The position numbers were made by a program, and so were the translations under genes. A stretch of DNA of 60,000 nucleotides from Symsagittifera roscoffensis. Taxonomy: Eukaryota; Xenacoelomorpha; Acoela; Convolutidae. A model generated the notes under the pieces. It was not told the origin of the DNA. It searched no databases and was given only the letters and a program-made list of their open reading frames with translations. The stretch lies in contig NC_087070.1 in NCBI RefSeq assembly GCF_963678635.1, positions 38,020,600-38,080,599 on the forward strand. The letters run 5' to 3'. Positions 32,195 to 43,600 of the stretch are shown here, one piece after another. The stretch's first letter is position 1. Each line of letters starts with the position of its first letter.

Positions 32195-35100
32195 GCGTTA
32201 AGAATAGGAGCTTAAGTTAAGACAACAAAAAATGGTTTCATAACTCAGTTGTTTTTATCTCGCTTACGTATGAGACGTCGTTTATCAATCCGTTCGGATT
32301 CAGTATAAGACACGATCATACACAACGGTATGACATGGAGCAGCCAGCAGGATATTAAGAAAACCATTAAATCCTAATCCATTTTGGTAGAAGGCTTCAG
32401 CTGAACCATCATTAGAGTGGTCTAATTGGGCAGCAATACATGAGGTGGTGGTTTTCGCAAAGGACGGAATCTGGAATCGAGGAACTAAAATTGCTAAGAG
32501 CTAAACCTGCACTAATTGAACCCGCAGAACCCATATATGAAGTCAAAATAACCGAGGCACAGAAGAAAATTCGCGATGTAAGAGAAGCGAGTCGGTTGGG
32601 AAAACCGCGTTCTAGAAGCCAGAGAAAAGGCGTCCTGTGTAATTAAATTCTTTGAGACGAGGCTGATGCCAAACCCCCCAGTTATTTATTTGTAGGTCTG
32701 GGCGCGGAGGTCAAGGCCAGGTTCAAAAGAGGTCAAGCCTCGACTTGCATAGCGTTTCAACATGAAAACTCATGACAATCTTAGACGTTATCTTTGTGAC
32801 CAGAAGGATTATAGCGTCCGAACGGTAACTTAATTTGTAGAAACAAAAGAAAACGAAAGCTTAGAGCAATTCCACGCGGACCTTGTCAAATTAACTCCGC
32901 GAGCCGATTGCGGCGATCAAGACGAGGGGGTTAGAAACATGTTTGCCCACATGCACATTGACAAAGTGCGGAAAAATTATTAGCCGAAACATGGAGTCAT
33001 CAAGATGGATACGAATATGCAACCCGTCGAGAAAAAGGAATCGAACAGATTCGAACCATGAAATTAAACACATTCGGAGAGCAATCAACAACACCAACAA
33101 AACAAGAACCACTACATTTCATCAACTCGCGAGGTAGAGGTAATTACACAAACAACCAAATTCCACACAGAAGCCGGATTCATATGGCACACGTGGAACA
33201 CAAAACACAAGAAGCCAACAACCACAAACTCACTACAATCCGCAACAAAAGCAAGTCTATAAGTGCAGCAGTCAATTCTGTCATAACAACTTACAATCGT
33301 GCCAAGCAAAAGACCAAGTCTGGAGGATAGGGTATACACCTCAAACCTCATACGCTCTATAAGCCTTCTATGCACCTCACACGTTACATCCCTTATTTAG
33401 CACAAACCGCCGCAGCCCTCCACCCTTTTCTAAAAACACAGAAAATAATAAACCTTTTGAATGGAAACCTGAACACAATATAGCTCATCAAGATGGATAC
33501 GAATATGCAATCCGTCGAGAAAAAGGAATCGAACAGATTCGAACCATGAAATTAAACACATTCGGAGAGCAATCAACAACACCAACAAAACAAGAACCAC
33601 TACATTTCATCAACTCGCGAGGTAGAGGTAATTACACAAACAACCAAATTCCACACAGAAGCCGGATTCATATGGCACACGTGGAACACAAAACACAAGA
33701 AGCCAACAACCACAAACTCACTACAATCCGCAACAAAAGCAAGTCTATAAGTGCAGCAGTCAATTCTGTCATAACAACTTACAATCGTGCCAAGCAAAAG
33801 ACCAAGTCTGGAGGATAGGGTTGCCGAACAACAAGAAGAAGTGAAAAATGACAACAAATTAACGGAAATGACCAGTTGCTTTTCAGGAATCCTCGCCCAC
33901 GGATGGATGGAAAGAATTACAATTGGACGAATTTTCAGTAATGGCATTCAGAAGCATTCGAAGTAAAACAAACTCGAGAATATGACTGAAGATGACCTCA
34001 ACCGCCATATCGTAAAATTGAAAACAAGGACAGAGGCCATAATCACCATCGCTGACTCGGGAAGCCCGATGTGATTTTTAAACGGAAAAACGGCGCTTCG
34101 ACTGCAGGAGAATGACAAGTCAACTATATTCAAATATAATCCATCGGAAGATCCCGCTAGGAATTTAGCTTGTTATAACGGTGAAACATCCTTCCCAAAG
34201 GAAGATTCATTATCGCAATAGAATCCGGAGGCTGGGCATTACAATCCGCACCATTCATCATAGTAGATGATCAAAAAACAGGCCAAATAGGTAGAAACCT
34301 ATTACCACCAGTCGAAATCAAAACGAGTCAAGAGAAACCAAAACAATACCAAATGTTAAGTATACAAAAAAGAGGTGAAACAGTGGGTCAGAGACAGTTT
34401 CAAACAATTTTGCATAAGAAAATCGGAAAAACAGAAACTACGTAATGGGAACGCAATTCAGCAAAAACGTAACACCGATTCAACAAAAGGACACCAATTT
34501 CCGATACGTTTGAAAGAGCGGGTTAAGAAAGAACTCAACAAACTAATTGATCAAAACCACATAATCAAATTGAGCAAAAATTCGGATCGACAGTTTATCA
34601 GCCCAATTGTTGTAACCGTCAAAAGGATCAGACAGTCAAGTTGGCACCTGATTCCAAAAAGGCAACATTAATCCAAAAAAAATACCAAATGTCAAATGCC
34701 TTTTGGATAAAATTGCACAAGTGGTAAAATCAGTTAAAACTCAACAAACACTATTTTCAACGCTTGATCTGAGGTACGCTTATTCAAAATCTCGTGAAAG
34801 AAACAAACCATAGAACAATGCACCTTTAGTCCCATCCGAACTTACCAGTTTCAGGCCTGACTCTTCGGCCTCACAGGCATGCCGGCCGAGTTTTAAAAAG
34901 CAATTGATCTGACTCTCACAAACTGTACAAATACATACGCTTTTTCGAACGACATGTTGATATCAGGAAAGGATCACTCGAGTTACATTAGGAAAATTTG
35001 CAAACATTTCTGAAAAATTAGATGAAGAACATCTCGCAATATCTCTGGAAAAATGTAAGTTTGCATGCAAACAAGTCAAATGGCTAGGCTACAAAATTAA

Positions 35101-36660
35101 CAGTTAAGAAACTAAACCAGTCATAAAGAAACCAGAGGCTATTGAAAAACAAACATCACCAAAAATTTTCAAACAACTGAGAAGATTCATGGACTCTATA
35201 CACCTCATACGCTCTATACACCTCAAACCTCATACGCTCTATAAGCCTTCTATGCACCTCACACGTTACATCCCTTATTTAGCACAAACCGCCGCAGCCC
35301 TCCACCCTTTTCTAAAAACACAGAAAATAATAAACCTTTTGAATGGAAACTTGAACACAATATAGCTTTCAATAACATTCTAACGATAGTTACAGAATTT
35401 ACTCAAAATGAATATTTTGACCAAAACCATGTACTCGCGTGGTCTGCGATGCAACGACATCCTGACTAGGGGCCACATTGGAAAACATTCTCCTGAAGGA
35501 GTTTGGGTGGCCATAGACTAAGCGTCATGTTTCCTAAATTCTTAAGAACAAAAGTTCTCTGTTAACGAGCTAGAATTACTTGTGGTAATTTGGGCCATCA
35601 ATCATTTTAAATATTAGCTATACGGCAAAAATTTTTACCATCATCACAGATCATCAAGCTTTAATCAGCGCATAAAATGCAAGCGAAAGAAGAAAAACCA
35701 GTCAAAGCAGGCTTACCCGATGGATTGACCGTCTAATTCCCTTTGACTTCGACATCAGGCACTTGGCTAGGAATAAAATGGGACTGGTAGACTATATGTC
35801 ACGGAATCAAGTTGGATTAACAATACACCTAAGCGCGTACGACAAGGAACTTGTAGTAGTATCAATTATGTAATCCTAAACAATCTTCAGATGATTGGCA
35901 ACATCATAGTGAGTAGCCTAGCCTATCAAAACAGAGCACCATATCAGCTAATCAAAAAATGCGCGGAAAATAAAAAAACGCTAACCAGCCTTTCAAAACC
36001 CTGATTGAAACTCAATCAATCCGCTCATTCCGCAAGTGGTCATTCTCAACCATTCGCATCAAATCAGTTCCGCACAAAACTATCTCGAACTCAGTCAAAC
36101 ACATATTGCAATAATACTCTAAAAAACATATCCACTTGATTCAAGATAATCGAAACCCAATGAGACGTCGAAAAGATTTCAAAGGGTTTAAAGGTGGTTA
36201 TATCCCGGAAGACATAACCACGCTCGACTCAAGAAGCAGCAGCAAAACACAATGGTAAGGCGCATCAGATCGGGAGGCGAGCTCCCCCAACCCAGGTTGG
36301 CAGAAGCGAAAACATCCGCATACGAGAGCTGGACGAAATCAACAACAACAAAACCGCAATCAGCAACTACACCCCGCAAACAACAGGAGTCAAAAACTCG
36401 CGGGAGCTACCCACAGCTCAACCTAAGAAACAATCACTTTTTCCAAAGATAGTTTTCAGCGACAGTTCACCGGACACCACAACTCACTCGGCAGTAACAA
36501 TTAAGAAAATCACAAACCAATCATAGGGTCAGAAGACTATATGACACTAAACTCCACACAAACCCAACTCTCCATCGAAGTTAACGAAACGTAGGAGTAC
36601 TGCGTAAACCGCGTGGATTTAACACAATGCAGCCAAGAGGAACGCACACCAAATATCGAT
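32195..36660 (+). mobile_element. Decayed Ty3/gypsy-type LTR retrotransposon
   Basis: Plus-strand pieces in pol order are: an aspartic-protease-like ADSGSP stretch near 34,048-34,071 in the frame interrupted by TGA; the reverse transcriptase N-terminal region in ORF 34,375-34,671 (FPIRLKERVKKELNKLIDQN, then ISPIVVTVK); further reverse transcriptase pieces to about 35,190; and RNase H-like and connection sequence at about 35,370-35,880 (TIITDHQALIS-like, then RHLAR.KMGL.DYMSR-like in broken frames). Gag-like basic sequence lies at 32,440-33,830. Stops and frame changes are everywhere. I could not define the LTRs, and 35,880-36,660 holds no recognisable domain. Confidence 0.6.
32997..33820 (+). 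repeat. A-B-A arrangement: 336-bp direct repeat around a pol-derived segment
   Basis: Segment A occurs at 32,997-33,332 and 33,485-33,820 (offset 488 bp), with the same 90-codon ORF in each (33,058-33,330 and 33,546-33,818). Segment B between them (33,333-33,484) matches 35,214-35,367, further down the same element. The ORF is part of the decayed retroelement and I do not regard it as an independent gene. Confidence 0.75.
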
Positions 36661-36775
36661 AGTAATATTGATAAAAAAAGATAAGAGACCATTCAGGGTC
36701 CCATAAATAATCTGTTTGGTCTGCTAATAGTGTTTCATTGTCTAAAGATTGTGGTCGAAGTTTTTTTCTTGCTGT

Positions 36776-37385
36776 TCAGATTAAATCTACGTTGTGTACA
36801 AAATAGTCTACTATGAACCATGCTAGGATTCTTTGTAGGTCAACTTTTACTACTTGTGAAATTTCATTATGGGTGAGTGCTTCACGAATTGATTTTAAAA
36901 ATCCCGAGAAAAGGTTGGTTTCTTGTCTTTCAATTGCATGTCGAGATATGTGAGGTGGTGATACATATAATATTTCGTTTGATTCTAATATGGAAATGTA
37001 ACTATAATAAAATTGAAAGAGAAAAAATCGTTCCTGAAAATTGAGTTTGCCCTTTGTGAATTTTGATGTTGAATATTCTTGATACATTCCTTTGAAAACT
37101 TTCGAAAATTCAAATATCATCTGTTTTTATTCGGTGTGGTGCTTGATGTGTTTGTGATTGTAACGTTTCAATAGTAAAAGTTCCGCAATATGCAGTGATA
37201 TTACTGATGCCTGGTAGATAGTGGTCGAGTATTTGTCTTCTAATTTGTATGTCAGGGAATTCTTGTTTGCATAGGCTATTTCCGTTTTCAAACAAATTTG
37301 CAATTAAATTCTGACAAAATTGTACCTTTCCATAATGCGAATTTGCAATTAAATAGCGAATACTTGCCCTATAGCAAATTTGCAA
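36776..37385 (-). pseudogene. Unrecognised frameshifted protein, possibly retroelement gag-like
   Basis: Two minus-strand ORFs, 37,385-37,110 (91 codons) and 37,120-36,776 (114 codons), overlap by 11 bp and look like one protein broken by a frame change. The second contains KSIREALTHNEISQVVKVDL and AWFIVDYFVHNVDLI, a helical, globular-looking sequence well above random. I do not recognise it with certainty. Position beside LTR retroelement debris suggests a gag-like role, but this is inference. Confidence 0.4.
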
Positions 37386-37410
37386 TTAAATTCTGACAAA
37401 GTTGTACTTG
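37290..37410 (+). repeat. Short direct repeats of ATTTGCAATTAAAT
   Basis: Three occurrences of ATTTGCAATTAAAT lie within about 95 bp. Two are extended as AAATTTGCAATTAAATTCTG, about 82 bp apart. They sit in the start region of the minus-strand ORF above and extend it locally. Confidence 0.6.
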
Positions 37411-40400
37411 TCCTATAGGATGAATGACAAAAGAAAGAAGAGAATTATCATCACAGTTTTTGTCGTCTTGAATCATTTTTTGTGCTGTATTACGGTTAAT
37501 GTTTAATTTTCAATATGTCGTTTTGTTTGATTCCAACTATAGAGTCGTACTGGTTTAGGAAGGTATGAATTTTTTATTCTGCGTTTACCTTTTTCAGATG
37601 ATGGTGTTTTAGATTTTGATTCGGAAAAATATTTTTGGTCATTTTTCGCTTTATTTTTGTCGTCAATTAAATCTCGTAGATTTTGACGTTCTTGGATTGT
37701 AGTTGCATCAGATTCCGAAACTACCTTTTGTGTTCTGGAATTTTTTCGTTTAATATTTCGTTTTTGTTTTGTTATGATTGGCTTCTTTCTTGTTTTTTTT
37801 TTCGATCTGATATACTCTATTTTTGTCTATGTGGTGTAATTACAAGATCGCATTTTTCGTTTTGAATTAAACAATTGTGGAGTACTAATGTTTGCTTATT
37901 TCCTAAATTATCTCTTGAGATAAATGCCCAGGGGTTAGGCTTATTATTTCCTAAACTATTAATTCTTTTAATTTTTGTGACTTTATCCTAACCTTGGGGC
38001 ATAGGTTGTCGAGTATATACGGGTTGTAGAAAAAGTATATCCATTCGTCAAAATGATTTTGTTCTTTCTCACAGGCTAAGATTTATGTTAGGAGAAAATT
38101 ACCTAATTTTACTTAAGGTTGTGATTTGTGATCAATGGTTGGAGAATAGTAAATCAATCCACGAGGTTCAAGTATAATTAGAACACAAGTAGATTGTTAG
38201 ATACTATTATATATCCTTCTAAGTTTATGATGTGTTTTAGCCTGGGTCAGCTAAGAAGACGGGCTCAAGTGAAGGAAGAGTAACCAAAGTTCTTCACTGT
38301 TTATCTTAATTAAAACAGTTGTTTTTCAAAAATTTGATTAGTCCTGGGTCGTTGATAAGGGTTGGAGAGTGAATCGACGTTTGAGATCCCTAGAAATTTT
38401 TTAGTAGGAGGTAGGGAGAACAATTTTGTTCCATTTGATCCAAAGGAAGCCTTGATGATCAAATATTTTGAAAGTGAAAAAGTGTAGAATGAAGTTTAAA
38501 ATTAAAGATCCAAGGATAGCCTTGATGATCTGGTATAGGGAAAATTTAGATTGTTACAAAAGAAGGGTAAGGCTTGATAATATTAAATTTGAAGATGTCA
38601 GTTTAATGAAAAATCACTAATTGAGGATTGATTCATAAGTTAGAAATTTAAATGATACTATTTTCTAGTTAATTAAGGTTATGTTTTAGATGAAGGAACA
38701 ACGAAGCATTAGCTATGAAAAGGTGGGGATACAAATCCTTGAGAACTAAGGAACTTCATATAAATTTAATCAAACTTTAACTGCTAAATAATTTTTGTAT
38801 TTTGTATTCAAAAAATTTTGTTTTTACAAAAGCTGTAAATTTATTGGCGATTTGACGAAAGGAACATTTAAGTATCTCTTTATCAGTCGTCACTATGTTT
38901 GTCACTAGTATGAATCTCCAAATAATTTTTATTTCATGTTAGAGAATGAAAATTTACTGCATTGAGAACTTGGAAGATAAATAATCGTTGCAGTTTGCGT
39001 CCTTTCATGATAAAGATGAAAGGATAAGTTGTTCTGGTTTTGACTTGGTGTTTGCCGTATCATTTGAAGTAATGGAGTAGACGTTTTGAGACGTGAGACA
39101 TAATTATTAGGTTTTCTATACTATCTTACATTTAGCAGTATATTTTGAAACTTATTTTTATTTTGAATTTGCTAAGTCTATGTTTGTTAAAAGGTCTTGT
39201 TCGAGACTACTGGTCGCACCAGATGAGTTCATGTCCGGGGTGGCTCACTCATAGAGTAATTTCAGATAAGGTACACCGTCTGTTCGTCACGCTATCCTAA
39301 TTTCGGCCGGATAGGTTCGTGCAAATTCTTAGTCTAATACCAAGCTTACTCTTATATCTCCTAGTCTCAATAGATCTAGTGTATGCTGGCATTTGCAAGT
39401 TAGATTGCTGGAACTATTTTGAAGGAGAATAACTGTATTCTAAATTATATTTGTTTTGTTCTGTTGCTGAAACTATGAATAGTTTCAGCGTTACAAATAT
39501 TTGTAAGTGTTAGTTAGGGATCATGATTGGTTAGTTAGAAATACTTAGTTTTTATATTTATACTTTTATCTATAATATAATTGGATATAAATACTAGTTT
39601 TAAACTGGTTCCACTTTGAATGATCGTTCATCAAAAAACATGGAATATATTAGGAGTGAAAACTCAAACCTCATTGAAGACACAAACTTCGAAAGCCAGA
39701 GCAAAAGCTCAGGTATATTTAGCCTTCCAATAGCCTTAAATTTTTCTTTTTTACTAAATTTGGAGCTCCATAACTCTTCCACGCCCCAATGGTATCATAA
39801 AATGAAAATTTTCCTGACATTATTTTTCATAAAATCATCTTAGATTTATGTAGGAAGTGCTTAAAAAAACTCAACTTCTAAAAGTTAAAACAGCAGTATC
39901 GGAAAAACTTTTGTGGCGAGGTCTTCTGAAATAAAAGTAATGCTGAGTCAGTAACTAAGTTACTCATGAAATTTCATTGATGTTTTGCATTATGTTTTGA
40001 AAACGGGGAAAATGTCTAAGCTTATGATTTTTTATTCAATACTTTTCCCTGCGAAAGTGTTGTAAATAACAAATTTCAGTTTTTTCAACCTGTAAAAAAT
40101 AAGCCACCAAATGGCTTAATATAATTGTAATTGGCGTTGAAATTATTAATAAATGACAGAGCGCTTGTTTTATTGCTTCGGGGAATTTTAACTGCACCGT
40201 GTCAATAAAAGTTAATAATCTAGTACTTTTTGCCCAATTTTCAAGTCTAATTCTTCCTCATGGGAGCTCTAACTAATAAAAAACAATAAACACCAATTGA
40301 TATTAAGTGGCACTGTTTATAAAGTTCAACTGTGCGCAAATTTGGTTACTTTTAATATAACTGCAGATGGTATTTTTGAATCATAATTTCAAATTTCATC

Positions 40401-40560
40401 GTAAAACTACAAATTCAGCCATAAACACCCAGCAAATTGTTGATTGCTGTTGGCTTTTTTTCTGCAACATCAAAACTGTTTAAAAAGTTTTGCTCTTGCA
40501 AATTTTGGGCGGTCACCGCAATACTTGACATCCTTTCGGGAGCAAACTTTTGATTTAATA
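37411..40560 (+). other. AT-rich stretch with no supported gene
   Basis: Only short chance ORFs occur. Visible details are a pair of near repeats of GATCCAAGGAAGCCTTGATGATC type (about 38,437 and 38,507) and a perfect 10-bp stem hairpin GCTGAAACTA/TAGTTTCAGC at 39,466-39,489. On the minus strand, TGGTGCGACCAG around 39,209-39,220 could be a primer-binding site for the gag-like element. None is strong enough to define a feature. Confidence 0.5.
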
Positions 40561-40615
40561 ATGAACAAAAAACAAGTTTTACTTCTTTGCATTGCAAATT
40601 TACTACTAATATCAC
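40561..40615 (+). CDS. Exon 1: signal peptide
   Basis: MNKKQVLLLCIANLLLIS is a short Lys-containing start followed by a hydrophobic core, ending at a consensus donor GTAAGT (40,616). The exon leaves one base of a split codon (phase 1), matching the phase-1 acceptors of exon 2 and of the alternative exon at 40,851. An upstream in-frame ATG at 40,444 is less likely as start because it would bury the signal peptide. Confidence 0.65.
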
Positions 40616-43600
40616 GTAAGTTTCTCTTCTGAAGGTTCAAATTAACTTTTTATCTTTTGAGTACAATAAATGGAAGGAGTTAAAACCATAATCACATTGA
40701 CTTTTTTGATGACAAATTAGCTTTGATATTCGAGGAAATATGAGTTCAAGATAAAATTCAAAAGCAAGATCTTTTATAATTGATAGTTTTGAAATTTGAT
40801 AGAAAAAAGTGTAATAGCAACCTTAGGAAGATATTTCTGTGTCAATTCAGGAGTCGGATGTTGGGAGACGGCCATGAATCCCCGACAGAAGATGAGTGGA
40901 CATTATGGTTCAAACTACATGATCGGAAAGAGGGTGTGTCCGTCAATCATTTTATATTGTAAAGTTCTCGAAAGTGGCTAAGATATCAACTATTTTGCAA
41001 TTATCAATACTTTTTTCATCGAGTTGCTGCAGAAAACTGCATTAAAAGTAATCAATTAAAACAATTTGACTTGAATAAGTTATGATCCTAAACTAAATTT
41101 GGTCGGTGAAAACTCATATAGTATAGCATCTTTTACGTATATATTTTGTAATGTGCGGTCTGTATTTAGACAGCCGCGTATTCCTACTCGCCAGTAAGCA
41201 GACAAATACTGAATTAACCAATCAGAATCGAGACAAAGAAGAAACTAAAAAATAATAATTACTTTTTTTCAGAAGTTTGCTTTCTCATCTTGATTCTGAT
41301 TGGTTAAAACAATATTTGTCTGCTTCCTGACCATAGGAATACGCGGTTGTTAAAATACATCTACGTAGTCATATTTTAGGATGTACCATTATGTATAATT
41401 TGCGGTAAATAACCAACAAATATACACAAAAATAGTGTAAAGACAAAAATAGTGACCAGCAACACCTCGACCAGTTATTGCGAAAATTGAGCACTGATAG
41501 CCGCGCAAATGAGAGTTTGAACTGATTGAAAACTCAAAATTATTTGTATTAGTACATAACATAATTATGCGTAAAAGATGTTATGTGCAATTGAGTGTTT
41601 CAAATCTGGTAGTTTTTTTTAAATATAGTTGTTTTTGTGTTTTAGAGTACTACCAACTTGAAGAAAAGATGGGGACGTAAGTTATGTTTTATTTAAAATA
41701 CCCTGCCTTGTAGAATTATGCTTGCGACTATTAAAAAAAGATGGAAAGTCATCACAAAACAAAACAACGGTAGCTGCTTACTGTGCAAGCAGCACAGAAT
41801 GTTCCTTTCATAGTCTTAAAAAACACAAATAAGTTTTTTTCTAGGACTTAGGCAAATTCAACAGTCATAATAAAATAAGCAAATTTGGAAACAATTTTTG
41901 TAGAAAATGAATGCAAAAACGAAAAAAAAACGTTAAAACATTTTAAAAAAATCAAATTTTGTCAACAAATTTTTTGCTTTTGAAAAAAATATATAATTTT
42001 TTTTATTTCCAAAATGATGCTAACAAACTCAAAAAATAACTTCACTTGAGTAAAACTAAGTTTTCAAGGCTTCAATAAAGCATATATAGGCTATTTTAAG
42101 CCTGGTCGATCACCTTATTCTCTCGAAGTTAGACCAAAAACCAAAAATTTAAAACAGGTTTTTCTCGTCAGTGAGAATTTTTTTTCCAAAAGTTTTAATG
42201 TCGTTAGAATCACAACTGAAGGGGCTTGAATATGATATATCACTTTACACTTTCCGATGAATAATTGTGGTACCTGATTATTTGGGATACAAAAAAAACA
42301 AAAGAGAAAAAACTAAAACACACCTGAATACAAAGTTCTTCCCCACTTTCAATGATCGGAACAATCGATCGACCTCGATGGAGAAGATTCTTAGGTCACC
42401 AACCGCCTGCCGAAAGGTCGTCGTTGGGTCAAAGACTACTATGAATTGTACTTTTCGCTTGAGTGCAAGCCAATTGTTCACAAAAACGTGCGGATCTCTT
42501 TAACTATATTTCCTTCGGGTACCTAGTAACAAACATCCTCCTAATAATATATAAATCATCGGTTAAGCACAAGAGAATTTTAAACCTAGCAACGAATTTC
42601 TTCCTACTCCAAAAGTGGGAATATAGTAACAGAGATCCGAATGCGCTTATAAGTCTTTACCAGGGCGGTAAAAATGGTTTTCCGTAAGTTGTGAACTAAC
42701 AACGCGTTTGTTTATAACGTACAAGTACTACTGCACAAAGTGAGAACCAAGTTAGTCAAGCATTAGCAGGAGTACAACCAACGTCTTGGAGTTCTCTTCT
42801 AAACTTTTTTTTTTGACATGCAGTATATTAACCAATAGCCAACAGCGCTGTGACCAAAAGTGGTACAGGAGCTTGGTGTACCAGTTTGGTGGTTGTTATA
42901 CAGTATTAGTAGTGCTTGGATGAATAATTTCAAGTTGAAAATATAAAACAAATTTTTTGGTGTCTTTTCACGCATAGTCAGATAGCAGGAAAAAAACAGT
43001 TTTTTTTGCTCTTCTGGCTTTTTATGTTGACGCCATTCGTTTGTTAGATGAAAACATCAATTCAAACGAACTACGTGATTTTTGATTTTCCATTTTATGC
43101 GTTGACTATGCTAACTAGTTTTTGAAGCATAAATTTAGTTTTTTTTTCTCTTTTCCATCAAACAATTCGGGACTGCTTTTTTCCACAGTTTTTTCGGTTA
43201 TGATTCTGATTTAAAAAAATAATTGTTAGAAAAATATTTTCGATACTTTTCTTCATCACTCTCCCGCAAACCAAAAAAAAACTACAACAAAAAAGTAGGC
43301 GGCGAGGCAAGGTTAAAGCTACCTGTTTTAAAATGTTTTTCGAATTAATGGCAAAGTTATGATGCAAAATTTTGAAATAATGGCAAAGAAATAATCGATA
43401 GCTAAGTTGATAAAAGATTATAGCAACACGCGCACTACATGGCTGTTTAAGCACTATAATTTTTTGATGCATATCGTTGGAGGTTTCATATATTATGTCA
43501 CCCCCGGATTCCCTCGTCAAAATTCTAACTGATGATGAGACCGCATATTGCTCGAGGTTGCAGACATTTAAAGTGATATTTTGAGATAATATATCACAAT

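Noticed and set aside
33058-33818. Duplicated 90-codon ORF as a conserved gene
   Set aside because: It lies in shuffled retroelement sequence and the two copies are identical because the DNA was duplicated.
39466-39489. Perfect 10-bp hairpin as a terminator or RNA element
   Set aside because: There is no gene beside it, and a bacterial-type terminator makes no sense in this genome; isolated short palindromes are expected in 60 kb.
42267-42687. Overlapping ORFs on both strands in a less AT-rich patch
   Set aside because: No recognisable motif and no splice-site context; possibly old transposon sequence but not supportable.
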